A stretch of 64,000 bases of DNA from assembly GCF_004104055.1 (NCBI RefSeq), contig NZ_QOVJ01000001.1:372001-436000 (forward strand), written 5' to 3'. Source of the DNA: Leeuwenhoekiella aestuarii (GTDB lineage Bacteria; Bacteroidota; Bacteroidia; Flavobacteriales; Flavobacteriaceae). The position numbers and the translations under genes were made by a program. Positions 8,480-16,426 of the stretch are shown one piece after another (positions within the stretch are counted from its first letter, which is position 1; each line of letters opens with the position of its first letter). Below the pieces are notes generated by a model. The model ran no database searches. It saw only the letters and a program-made list of their open reading frames with translations, and had not been told where the DNA came from.

Positions 8480-11179
8480 CTAGAGCTTGTAAGAAACCTT
8501 AAAAATAAGGGTTCTGGGCTGAATAAACGTACGCTGATCTGTAATTAGAAACTGACTGAAGGAATTGCTCGCACGAAAATGAATGTCAAAAATATTCTGT
8601 GCCTCGATCTCAAAGCCCCAGGCGCTTCCCTCCTTTTGGTAAAACAAACTCGCTCCCGCTTCCTGAAAGCGATTGATCTGACTTTGAGTTTGATTCTCGT
8701 AATATGTAAACTCATAACTCGCTTTTAAAATAAAGTCTTCCAGAAAGTCATAATCGAGGTAGGCAAAAGGTGTTATCCGCTGAAAATTGCTATCAAAAGT
8801 ATCTGAACTGAAATCACTAAAACTATGTCGCAATCCGGCTTCTAAGTTAGGCCACTTATCAAAAGAAGTTTCAGTTTTAAAATTGTAACTATAATTCAAC
8901 GAATTATAAGCAAGTGTCTCATTATTCACGATTCTTGAGTAATCTGAAAGGTTTAAGTTTCCGCCTATTGTAAACCGGTAGTCACTAATTTTTTTTGAAA
9001 ATGTAGCATTGGCACTGTAGCTATTTTCAGGTAGCTCCGTATAGATCAAGGTGCTGATCTGGTCTATTCCTTCAATTTGGGTGGTGTTGCGTATCGCGTT
9101 TTCTGTATGCCGATAACTCAATCCTGCATTCATAAAAATTCCGCGATAGAGACTGAACTTCGAGTAAAATAAAGATGCACTATGAGACAGTTGATTTTCG
9201 AGGTTTTCATTACCACTAAACAAACCATTGAAACTGCTCAAACGCAAGCGATTTGCCAATTGCGAAGCATTACCAAACTGGGAAAGTCTGTTGTATTTCA
9301 ATCTTAATTTCTCTCCGCTATTCATTTCCCACTCTACCAGTAATTCTGGTAGTAAAACTGCTTTGCCTTCTCCTATTTGACGATTCTCAAATTGGTCTAC
9401 CGACCACGAATAATAATGATAAAATAAGCCCGGTTTGAAGATAACATCTTCCGCTTTGGCCTTATACTGAAACCCAAAATAGCTATCGCTCAGTTTAAAA
9501 GACAAATCATTATTAAAGCCGCTACTCGTAAAATCTACACGACTCCCGTCATTCAGTTGTTGGGTGTCTAATGTAGTATATTTTTGATGCGTCACATTGA
9601 TCCCGACTTCGGGATAAATATGATGAAAGCGGTGCAGAACCCAGTAATGCTTAGCATTGATATTAAAGTCATAATTTCTGGAACGGGTGGTCTGCACCAA
9701 ATTAAAGGTGTCATCTTCCCCATTAAAGGGGATGACTCCTGAAAACACAGGACGGTTAAAAAGCCAGTCACGATCATTATTATTTTGACTATACTGCACT
9801 GCTGCTTCAACCGTACTGGTGTGTTTGTACGAGAATTGGCGATTAAAACTCAACTCTGTTTTAAAGTCTAAAGACTGTGGCCGCGTCTGGGTATCTACAA
9901 AAGTATTTTGATCGGGCGTTTGAGACAGCACGCGGTTCAGTCCGTCGCCTTTACTAGTTTTCAAGTAGCTTGCTGCATAAAGATCGGTACCACTATCTGG
10001 GATATAGCGCAAACGCAGCTTATTAAGCGTAAACAACAGGTTGTTATTGGTTGTAGTCGTTCGATTTTCTTCCTGAAGATCTCCGGTTAAGTAGGTGAAA
10101 TCACTCTCGTTCTGGGCTTCTAGTTTTCCGTTAGAGACAATAGAATAGGCGTCAATGTCTGTAGCCTTACTGAGTTCTTGCGAAATGCTAAAAGCTCCAA
10201 ATTCATTTTTATTGTAGACAAAATCATCGTTGTTTAGAAACTGTGCAAAATCATCATTGCGCAAGTTGAAATAAGCAGAAGGATCTTTACTTAACAAACT
10301 AAAACCGCCTTCAAAATTGATGTAATCACTCAAGGTAAATGACTTTTGGCCAATGTTGTTAAAATCACCAATAGCATTTACCGCCGTTTTTGCAGAATAA
10401 TAAAACAGGTTGGGGTGTATCAAATACCGATCTTCAAGTCCGCCACCAACTTCAATATCTCCAAAAGCAAACTTCTTCTTACCTTCTTTGAGTTTGATGT
10501 TTAAGACCATCTTATCGCTATCGCTTAAGCCTTTTAAAAAGGCAACTTCGTTATAATTATCTATAGCCTCGACCTCATCAACCGCATCTGCCGGAATATT
10601 ATTAACGCCCAATTTCTCGTCGCCGGTAAAAAAGTCTTTCCCCTCAACCATCAACTTGGTCACTTCTTTACCATTTACGGTGGCATTCCCATCCCGGTCA
10701 ATCTCAACCCCTGGTAATTTTTTAAGGATATCCCGCAGTTTACGCTCTTCTCCTGTCACAAAATTATCGGTACGGTAGGTGATGGTATCTTCACGTACTT
10801 TTACCGCCAAACGTTGCTTGATGACGATTTCACCCAACTGATCGCTGAGGGGTCTCATGATAAAGTCGCGCTCCGCATCCTGTGTTAGACTAAGGGTATC
10901 AGTGATTTTTGTAAAACCCATATAACTCACTTCTACCCGATAGGGAATCCCTTTTTCTAAACGCATTTTATAAAGCCCTTGCGGACTCGAAATCGCAAAA
11001 CTGGTTTGCGCTCCATCTGTCTGTGGAAACGCTAAAATATTGGCGTTAGGCAGCGGCTGATCTAGAGTGTCCTTTACACTCCCAGACAGCTGTGTGTTTT
11101 GGGCTTGACAAAAGGACAAACCTATTATAAATAGTGTTAAAACGGTAAACTTCAAATCATTCAACCGAATAAATGTCAA
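8480..11179 (-). CDS. TonB-dependent receptor-like outer-membrane barrel
   Basis: An 899-residue protein with a signal peptide, a CarboxypepD_reg-like Ig domain (about 30-110, QLSGSVKDTLDQPLPNANIL), a plug-like domain (about 115-230, containing LRDILKKLPGVEIDRDGN and VEGKDFF) and a large C-terminal beta-barrel ending in IFKVSYKL. This subfamily is recurrently found next to GLPGLI genes in Bacteroidota. The start is TTG at 11179, and a second TTG a few codons later is possible. It lies 38 bases after the last GLPGLI gene on the same strand, so it probably belongs to the cluster and moves or anchors its product across the outer membrane. The cargo is unknown. Confidence 0.82.
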   Translation of the reverse strand: MTFIRLNDLKFTVLTLFIIGLSFCQAQNTQLSGSVKDTLDQPLPNANILAFPQTDGAQTSFAISSPQGLYKMRLEKGIPYRVEVSYMGFTKITDTLSLTQDAERDFIMRPLSDQLGEIVIKQRLAVKVREDTITYRTDNFVTGEERKLRDILKKLPGVEIDRDGNATVNGKEVTKLMVEGKDFFTGDEKLGVNNIPADAVDEVEAIDNYNEVAFLKGLSDSDKMVLNIKLKEGKKKFAFGDIEVGGGLEDRYLIHPNLFYYSAKTAVNAIGDFNNIGQKSFTLSDYINFEGGFSLLSKDPSAYFNLRNDDFAQFLNNDDFVYNKNEFGAFSISQELSKATDIDAYSIVSNGKLEAQNESDFTYLTGDLQEENRTTTTNNNLLFTLNKLRLRYIPDSGTDLYAASYLKTSKGDGLNRVLSQTPDQNTFVDTQTRPQSLDFKTELSFNRQFSYKHTSTVEAAVQYSQNNNDRDWLFNRPVFSGVIPFNGEDDTFNLVQTTRSRNYDFNINAKHYWVLHRFHHIYPEVGINVTHQKYTTLDTQQLNDGSRVDFTSSGFNNDLSFKLSDSYFGFQYKAKAEDVIFKPGLFYHYYSWSVDQFENRQIGEGKAVLLPELLVEWEMNSGEKLRLKYNRLSQFGNASQLANRLRLSSFNGLFSGNENLENQLSHSASLFYSKFSLYRGIFMNAGLSYRHTENAIRNTTQIEGIDQISTLIYTELPENSYSANATFSKKISDYRFTIGGNLNLSDYSRIVNNETLAYNSLNYSYNFKTETSFDKWPNLEAGLRHSFSDFSSDTFDSNFQRITPFAYLDYDFLEDFILKASYEFTYYENQTQSQINRFQEAGASLFYQKEGSAWGFEIEAQNIFDIHFRASNSFSQFLITDQRTFIQPRTLIFKVSYKL

Positions 11180-11217
11180 AAAATATAAAAATTTTAATTT
11201 TAATTAAAAAGAGTCAC

Positions 11218-11946
11218 TTATTTATCAGGAATCAATTTGTTTGCATAAGCATTTAGTTCACTAAACTTTATCTTCTTTCCTGTTTTTGGCCTTTGAATTT
11301 GTATTAGTTCTACTGGATTATATTCAATTTTAATTGCAAAATAATGTTCATTTCTCAATTTCAAATCTAAAATTATACCAGGCAAATTACCATACCCTAA
11401 AGGCCCTGAGCTTATAGGTAGTTCTGGGGTAAACCAGGCCTCTACCAAAAAATCACCAAAATCATCTTCTGCTAAATTTGATTGGTTGGAATAAGCCTTA
11501 TAACAAGTATATCCCATAATTTCTTTGTGCTCATCAGTTATTGTCCATTCGACAGGACTCAAGGCAATCAAAAACTCTTCATTAAAGGCTGACATTTGCC
11601 ATAATCCCTTTTTCTCTATATGATCCTTGTAATATTTACCAGTATATGGGCCTAAAGCTAGTTCCAAATAATTATCACCATCCTTTTTCATAAAATCGTC
11701 ATTTGAAAACAAAGATTTCTCCTTACTAAATAATAATGTATAACGAAGCTGTGCCATCGACAGATCTTTTTGTTTTTCAATCTTTTCAAATCTAGCATAA
11801 GCATCAGGATTTTTAGACTTTAGACTCATTCCCTTTTTTGTCAAATAGAAAGGTGTATCGATTTCTTTCTGATAATTTACCGATCCTGACTGAGCTAGTA
11901 CTTTTGCAGATAAGATTAGTACTAGTATAAAAACTATATATTTCAT
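11218..11946 (-). CDS. GLPGLI family protein, copy 1
   Basis: A 242-residue exported protein (signal peptide ending near VLAQ) with the GLPGLI family signature: an EWTITDEHKEIMGYTCYKA block followed by VEAWFTPELP, GPLGYGNLPGIILDL, and a C-terminal helical tail. The family was defined by this motif and has no assigned biochemical role. It lies between a small two-cysteine peptide gene upstream and the TonB-type barrel downstream. By position it corresponds to the copy at 15200-15916, because both follow a small peptide gene and the same upstream repeat. Confidence 0.85.
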   Translation of the reverse strand: MKYIVFILVLILSAKVLAQSGSVNYQKEIDTPFYLTKKGMSLKSKNPDAYARFEKIEKQKDLSMAQLRYTLLFSKEKSLFSNDDFMKKDGDNYLELALGPYTGKYYKDHIEKKGLWQMSAFNEEFLIALSPVEWTITDEHKEIMGYTCYKAYSNQSNLAEDDFGDFLVEAWFTPELPISSGPLGYGNLPGIILDLKLRNEHYFAIKIEYNPVELIQIQRPKTGKKIKFSELNAYANKLIPDK

Positions 11947-11969
11947 TATATCAATTAATTATTAAGAGA

Positions 11970-11998
11970 AAGCCTAATGAAAACTTTTCATTAGGCTT
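11970..11998 (-). terminator. Perfect hairpin between peptide gene and GLPGLI copy 1
   Basis: AAGCCTAATGAAAA and its exact complement are separated by one base, giving a 14-bp inverted repeat that lies 25 bases past the small peptide stop and 23 bases before the GLPGLI start. The T-tract on the minus strand is poor (TTTCTCTT), so it may be a partial terminator or an mRNA-end stabiliser that lets the small peptide be made in excess over GLPGLI. Confidence 0.6.
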
Positions 11999-12023
11999 AT
12001 TGTAACTTTAAAAGTAAACAGAC

Positions 12024-12218
12024 TTATTCGCAATTTGTTCTATAATACCAGTCCATGTAATACCAACGACCATAATCAGTTGTACCGTGAGTATCACCGT
12101 ACTCCCAAGCATCGTCAAAACAACTACCTTCTTCTGCATCTACAAATTCTATTTCCTGTGCGCTTGCATTAAAAACAAAAAACATAAGTAGAGCTAGTGT
12201 TGAAATAATTTTTTTCAT
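12024..12218 (-). CDS. Small exported two-cysteine peptide, copy A
   Basis: A 64-residue protein with a clean signal peptide (MKKIISTLALLMFFVFNASA) and a mature part of about 43 residues rich in Tyr, Trp and Asp. It has exactly two cysteines, spaced C-X29-C, with the second next to the C-terminus (TNCE). No known family is evident. The layout (leader, acidic aromatic core, two Cys) is shared with the gene at 15922 and the decayed copy at 14823, and each sits directly upstream of a GLPGLI gene. A disulfide-closed peptide in the periplasm or outside is the simplest reading, but that is inference. Confidence 0.72.
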   Translation of the reverse strand: MKKIISTLALLMFFVFNASAQEIEFVDAEEGSCFDDAWEYGDTHGTTDYGRWYYMDWYYRTNCE

Positions 12219-12242
12219 AATAATAAGTTTTTCAATAAATAA

Positions 12243-12500
12243 TTAAACAATAAGTTTGTCTCGAAACATTATAAAAGTAACTATCAAAACTTTTTTAAAA
12301 GAATTAAAGTCCTTACTTGTAGTATGGCTTTTGTTTTTATAAAAAACCAAGATTATAAGCTCACGATCAAATTGATCTTCAACTGCTAATAGCGCTTTAA
12401 GATTACGCTTTCTTTTCTCTACCCCGGCTTTATATAAAAGTAGAATAGCTGGTAGCTCTACCCTTTTTAGTTCCAACCTCTGCGAAACAATGCATTCCAC
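12243..12500 (-). pseudogene. Duplicated 3' end of the response regulator gene
   Basis: This frame encodes ELPAILLLYKAGVEKRKRN and about 20 further residues that match the C-terminal end of the response regulator at 16277-16948. It has no receiver domain and a different tail. At DNA level 12241-12474 aligns with 16178-16426 nearly throughout, with small indels. It is therefore a relic carried along when the block regulator end + peptide gene + GLPGLI was duplicated, not a functional gene. Its 5' end overlaps the stop of the preceding GLPGLI gene, whose TGGAACTAAAA string also matches the regulator sequence at the junction. Confidence 0.75.
12257..12290 (-). promoter_or_regulatory. Putative promoter and operator of peptide copy A
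   Basis: The minus strand reads TTTTGATAGTTACTTTTATA and then ATG TTTCGAGACA, the same as upstream of the peptide gene at 16164. TTTG could be the -33 box and TATAATG the -7 region. The dyad TGTCTCGAAACA (12257-12268) matches the perfect palindrome at 16197-16208 with one change. Confidence 0.42.
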
Positions 12501-13150
12501 TTAGATAACGAGATTAACTCTTCGTCAGTATCAATAAAATTTATTTCCCGCTCCTCATCAAATAAACGTATCTCTGAAACCTTAAAAATAAATAGTGGAG
12601 TTTTTAGCTCTAAGATTAATCCTCCTGCCCCGGAATAATTCGTCGGGCCGTAATTAAAAGGAAGAGATGTTGCTACCCAAGCTTCAACAGGAATTGATTT
12701 TCCATTTCCCAATTTCTTTATTGCTACGGCTTTATAACAAGTATATTGCCCTATTTGCTTTGTTTTGTCAAGAATTTTCCATTCAAAAGCTGGATATTCT
12801 TCTTTGACAAGATATTCTGTATTTTCAAAGTGAACCTGTCGTATTACACTTTTTGATGGTGCATCTGTATAAAATATTCCATTCGCATCAGCTGACATAG
12901 CCACATCATTAGAGGTATTTTGACCGTCAATTGACATAGTCTGTAAAACCTTAAACATAGAATTACTATGATTAAACTTTAACCTAAATTGTGTAGACGA
13001 ATAGGCCTGTTTCAACTTCATCAATTCATTTTTCATATAATCTCGCATAGAAATATTGACTGACTTCAATTCAAAGGCACTTTCCGGCATTAGTATTTTA
13101 TAATCTATCCTGCCACTTTTGACCTGCGCGAGACATCCATAGGAAACCAC
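12467..13150 (-). CDS. GLPGLI family protein, copy 2 (start region frameshifted)
   Basis: At least 227 residues with the family blocks FEWKILDKTKQIGQYTCYKA, VEAWVATSLPFNYGPTNYSG and AGGLILEL (a diverged GLPGLI). The only in-frame start is GTG 13150, which cuts the signal peptide in half. An ATG at 13179 lies one base out of frame: inserting one T in the T7 run at 13164-13170 would give MERFFLLLIFVVSYGCLAQ, a complete leader. So the copy is either phase-shifted, newly broken, or affected by a homopolymer sequencing error. Its C-terminus (FRRGWN) is complete and lies at the duplication junction. Confidence 0.75.
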   Translation of the reverse strand: MVSYGCLAQVKSGRIDYKILMPESAFELKSVNISMRDYMKNELMKLKQAYSSTQFRLKFNHSNSMFKVLQTMSIDGQNTSNDVAMSADANGIFYTDAPSKSVIRQVHFENTEYLVKEEYPAFEWKILDKTKQIGQYTCYKAVAIKKLGNGKSIPVEAWVATSLPFNYGPTNYSGAGGLILELKTPLFIFKVSEIRLFDEEREINFIDTDEELISLSKWNALFRRGWN

Positions 13151-13235
13151 AAAAATTAGTAATAAAAAAATCTCTCCATATTTTAAATAATAAAATGAGT
13201 AAAAATCCTTGCTTATATTAGGCTATTTGCTCCAT

Positions 13236-13952
13236 CTAATTATTCAAGTAGCTTTTATACTTCGCGTTAGCCTCTTCCCGTGTAATTATTTTATATTTAG
13301 GAAGGTTGATCTCAACTGGCTCGTCCCCATTTATTGTAATAGCTGTAGCCTTAAAAACCAAATCCTCTCCTACTTGAACTTCTAGAATAAGTCCGGGAAG
13401 ACCGCTGTATAAATACGGGCCGTATTGCACAGGGATCTCTGGGGTGTACCAAGCGATAAAATCCCGCTTTACAATTCCCTTACTACCTTCAACCATTTTG
13501 TAACCTTGAGCTTGATACGCAGTGTAGATGCCTATATTTTTGGTTTCATCAAGCAAAGTCCATTGCGGTAATGTTTCTTCAACAAGTACATTTCCTAAAC
13601 TACCACCACTTTTTAAAATCTGATGAGGGCTTTGTGAAGTATAAACTTCATATTTAACACCCGAAACGATTTCTAATATTTTAACTCCTTCATCAGGTTT
13701 ATCTAAATCTAGTACGGCTCGTGAAAGTGAATACTTTTTATCAAAATATAGAATAAGTTCAACTGGTTTAGTGTTTTTATATGTATCTCGCATCATCATC
13801 TTAACCATTGGACTAACTTCCTTTTTATCAATTTCCTTAATATTCTTTTCAATATCAATAGAAACTTGATAATGAATTTCGCCAGTATTGATTTGAGCAA
13901 CACTCAAAAGCGGAAGCATAAGTATAAAGTAAATGGAAAACTTATTTTTCAT
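13236..13952 (-). CDS. GLPGLI family protein, copy 3
   Basis: A 238-residue protein with a signal peptide (leader ending LLSVAQ) and the canonical motif YSGLPGLILEV preceded by IAWYTPEIPVQYGPYLY. The block PQWTLLDETKNIGIYTAYQA is the family's second conserved segment, although here the usual Cys is replaced by Ala. It starts 78 bases after copy 4 stops and is not preceded by a small peptide gene, unlike copies 1, 4 and 5. Confidence 0.87.
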   Translation of the reverse strand: MKNKFSIYFILMLPLLSVAQINTGEIHYQVSIDIEKNIKEIDKKEVSPMVKMMMRDTYKNTKPVELILYFDKKYSLSRAVLDLDKPDEGVKILEIVSGVKYEVYTSQSPHQILKSGGSLGNVLVEETLPQWTLLDETKNIGIYTAYQAQGYKMVEGSKGIVKRDFIAWYTPEIPVQYGPYLYSGLPGLILEVQVGEDLVFKATAITINGDEPVEINLPKYKIITREEANAKYKSYLNN

Positions 13953-14029
13953 AAAAACACCTTATAAAACTAAACATTTAGTTCAATTTAGTCAATAATA
14001 TTTATATCTAATCATTACAACTTCAAAAT

Positions 14030-14749
14030 TTAGCCTCTCGACTTTATAAGCTTAAGCATATCAATTGTGACCTGATCATATTCTTCTTTAGTGAGCGTTT
14101 TTCCCTTTTCAGGGACTTCTATTTCTTTACAGTTATCTTCTAATACAATCTCTTTAGCATAAAAAGTATACAAATCATTCACAGAGCCTTCTAAAACCAG
14201 TCCAGGAAGTTCATCTAATCCCTGTGGTCCGGCATGAAAATTGAGTTCAGGAGTAAACCAGGCAACTATGCGTTGTTGTTTTGTACTTAAATTATTTACA
14301 ATTTTACTTTGATATGCTATTGCTTTAAAACACGTATAACCTAAAATAATTTTCTGCTCATCAGTTATCTTCCACTCACTAAACCTATTTTTCTCTAATG
14401 TTATATTTAAACATTCTCCGTAGGAACAATTTTGCCTGAAATGGATGGTATCTCTTCTATAAAAAACATCTGTACCACCTGCCAGTGATGCTGCACTTCT
14501 GGATTCTCCATTTAGATCTAAGCCTTCAACATATTTAAAAAAATAGGTGTCTTTACAAGCGGTAAGTTTAAAATCAAGATCATTTAAAATAGCCTCTTTA
14601 CCCTGTAAAACAGTACGGATTTGTGAATTTGTTATCTTTTTATAATCGATAGGCACAAGACGCTTTGCTCTATATGTTACTTTAACATATGGCTTGGTTT
14701 GAGCAATTACAGAACTCGAAATAAAAAGAATTAATATAAATAGTCTCAT
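14030..14749 (-). CDS. GLPGLI family protein, copy 4
   Basis: A 239-residue protein with a signal peptide (leader ending SSVIAQ) and the blocks SEWKITDEQKIILGYTCFKA, VAWFTPELNFHAGPQG and DELPGLVLEG. It carries two extra cysteines (NCSYGEC, about residues 109-113) that the other copies lack. It is preceded by a hairpin and the remains of a two-cysteine peptide gene. Confidence 0.86.
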   Translation of the reverse strand: MRLFILILFISSSVIAQTKPYVKVTYRAKRLVPIDYKKITNSQIRTVLQGKEAILNDLDFKLTACKDTYFFKYVEGLDLNGESRSAASLAGGTDVFYRRDTIHFRQNCSYGECLNITLEKNRFSEWKITDEQKIILGYTCFKAIAYQSKIVNNLSTKQQRIVAWFTPELNFHAGPQGLDELPGLVLEGSVNDLYTFYAKEIVLEDNCKEIEVPEKGKTLTKEEYDQVTIDMLKLIKSRG

Positions 14750-14760
14750 AGATTAAATTT

Positions 14761-14787
14761 AACAGATCCTGATTAGCAGGATCTGTT
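14761..14787 (-). terminator. Hairpin between decayed peptide gene and GLPGLI copy 4
   Basis: AACAGATCCTG and CAGGATCTGTT form an 11-bp perfect stem with a 5-base loop. It lies between the remnant peptide stop (14823) and the GLPGLI start (14749), the same position as the hairpin at 11970-11998. The run of T is on the plus side, so it is not a strong minus-strand terminator and may act as a processing or stability element. Confidence 0.55.
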
Positions 14788-14822
14788 TTTATTAATTACT
14801 CCATTTTAGAAAATAACTTTAA

Positions 14823-14972
14823 TTATTGAGGTGGCTCCCAGTCAGTGTTCTCACAATCGTGATATGCCTCAGCATATTCTCTCGTATACTCATCGCCAGT
14901 TAGACCACTGTCCCTCGCAATGCCTTCTGCCAATGCATGACAAAATCTTGACGCAACATCTTCTTCATTTCA
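14823..14972 (-). pseudogene. Decayed two-cysteine peptide gene
   Basis: The minus frame ending at 14823 encodes about 48 residues: EEDVASRFCHALAEGIA, then DEYTREYAEAYHDCENTDW and PPQ. The core resembles the mature part of the peptide at 15922-16164 (FREEHC ... YYQDCLDWENEE), with spacing C-X28-C. No start codon or signal peptide is in frame. An in-frame TGA precedes the core, and an out-of-frame ATGAAGAAG lies just there, which suggests the leader was deleted. Confidence 0.6.
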
Positions 14973-15062
14973 TTTGGAAGAAATTAAAATAAATTATTAA
15001 ACTGATTTTGTGTTAGCGATTCATCAAAAACAAGAACTTGAATACTGTGTTGATGAGCATGG

Positions 15063-15194
15063 CTAATTTTTAATATCGTAGCTTAGCGATAGATGTGTCT
15101 TAAATTCACATTCTCCAAGAGTGACTATACCTAGTAATATATTCCAACTTTCAGTATTACTGCTCTTCTTTTTATCAATAAGGTATGAAGTGCT
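15063..15194 (-). other. Unassigned open stretch between GLPGLI copies
   Basis: A 44-codon stretch without stops on the minus strand, bounded by stops and lacking an ATG. It contains SWNILLGIVTLGECEF. It lies inside the 450-base gap 14750-15199 that also holds the decayed peptide. It may be debris of another small gene, but the evidence is weak. Confidence 0.2.
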
Positions 15195-15199
15195 TTAAT

Positions 15200-15916
15200 T
15201 TAATTCCTTCCCCACCCAAAGGTTGCTGTTGCAAGTGAATCTACATACGTGCTAAAACCTTCTTTTGTTTTAACTATTCCCTTTCTATCAAATTCAATAG
15301 CATCAATGGCTTCAAATTGTATCTCGGTCATTTCATAAACAACGAGATCATCTTCCAGACAGAGAATCATTCCCGGTAATCCGCAATACCCTTTTGGACC
15401 GTAATTGAAAGGAATTTGTGGACAGAAGTAAGCCACGACTTCAATAGTCTCTTCATTGTGGCCTTCTATTTCACTGGTTGCTCTAAGACACGTGTAACCC
15501 TGAATAATTTTGGTTTCCTCCTGAATCTCCCAATTATAGTCTGAGCATTTATGTGCAATGAGATAATCATCACCCATAAATTCTATTTTATTGAAAGTTT
15601 CTCCAGAAGGTTGAAGGGTGTAGAATGGAGTATTCCTGGCTAATTTGGCTGCATTTTGAACTGCAGGATTTCGTTCGTTCGCCAACTGTTCTTCAATATT
15701 ATAGTAGGCAATTTCAGAGTTAAAATACAAGTTGTATTGTAATTGATCCAAGTGATTGACAGCATCTTTTATTTCAGCATAAATTCTATTTTTTTTAGAT
15801 AATCCCTTGACGATTTTAGAGCTAGGCTTCACTTCATAAACAACAATGCCAGAGTTGATACTCTGGGCAAAGCTGCTAATTGTACAAATTAAAAGTATTA
15901 AACAAAGCTTCCTCAT
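15200..15916 (-). CDS. GLPGLI family protein, copy 5
   Basis: A 238-residue protein with a signal peptide (leader ending SSFAQ) and the blocks YNWEIQEETKIIQGYTCLRA, VVAYFCPQIPFNYGPKGY and CGLPGMILCL. The extra cysteines around the GLPGLI motif are specific to this copy. It starts five bases after the small peptide gene stops, so the two are certainly one transcript. It is the first GLPGLI gene downstream of the two-component pair. Confidence 0.87.
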   Translation of the reverse strand: MRKLCLILLICTISSFAQSINSGIVVYEVKPSSKIVKGLSKKNRIYAEIKDAVNHLDQLQYNLYFNSEIAYYNIEEQLANERNPAVQNAAKLARNTPFYTLQPSGETFNKIEFMGDDYLIAHKCSDYNWEIQEETKIIQGYTCLRATSEIEGHNEETIEVVAYFCPQIPFNYGPKGYCGLPGMILCLEDDLVVYEMTEIQFEAIDAIEFDRKGIVKTKEGFSTYVDSLATATFGWGRN

Positions 15917-15921
15917 AGGAA

Positions 15922-16164
15922 TTAATCCAATATCACAGGTGTCAACTCCTCATTTTCCCAATCTAAACAATCCTGATAATAATCGTTAGACATTCTGTAA
16001 GCATCAGCCTGGCTGTAATATTGGCTATATGATTCATAGAGTTCAGCGGCAGTTTCTTCGCAATGCTCTTCTCTAAAAAGATCTTCATCATTATTAAAAG
16101 AGATGAAACTTGAAAAAGTAATAAATACACTTCCTAATAATAAAATTGAATACGCTTTTTTCAT
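15922..16164 (-). CDS. Small exported two-cysteine peptide, copy B
   Basis: An 80-residue protein with a signal peptide (MKKAYSILLLGSVFITFSS) and a mature part that is acidic and Tyr-rich, with two cysteines spaced C-X30-C (EEHCEE ... YQDCLDW). I recognise no family. It is the first gene after the response regulator and precedes GLPGLI copy 5 by five bases, with no hairpin between them. Together with copy A and the decayed copy it defines a small peptide family restricted, in this window, to positions just before GLPGLI genes. Confidence 0.72.
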   Translation of the reverse strand: MKKAYSILLLGSVFITFSSFISFNNDEDLFREEHCEETAAELYESYSQYYSQADAYRMSNDYYQDCLDWENEELTPVILD

Positions 16165-16177
16165 AATTAATAATAAT

Positions 16178-16426
16178 TAAATTAAACAGTAAATTTTGTT
16201 TCGAAACATTATAAAAGTAACTATCAAAATATGTTTAAGATGTTTAAAATCCTTACTTATAGTATGGACTTTGTTTTTACAAAAAACCACGATTCTTAGC
16301 ATTCAAAATGAGCTCACGATCAGATTGATCTTCAACTGCTAATAGCGCTTTAAGATTACGCTTTCTTTTCTCTACCCCGGCTTTAGATAAAAGTAGAATA
16401 GCTGGCAGCTCTACCATTTTAGTTCC
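16178..16426. repeat. Source copy of the 0.25-kb duplicated segment
   Basis: This stretch covers the last 50 codons of the response regulator plus the leader of peptide copy B. It recurs at 12241-12474 in the same orientation, about 4 kb away. Identity is high through the regulator coding part (long blocks without a change around 16320-16400) and the 16197-16230 leader, then falls off in the peptide genes, so the peptide and GLPGLI parts have diverged faster. Confidence 0.78.
16197..16233 (-). promoter_or_regulatory. Putative promoter and palindromic operator of peptide copy B
   Basis: The perfect 12-base palindrome TGTTTCGAAACA (16197-16208) lies about 33 bases before the peptide start. Upstream on the minus strand is TTTTGATAGTTACTTTTATA, with a TTTG that could be the -33 box and TATAATG as the -7 region. 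Both parts are kept in the duplicated copy near 12257-12290. Confidence 0.45.
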
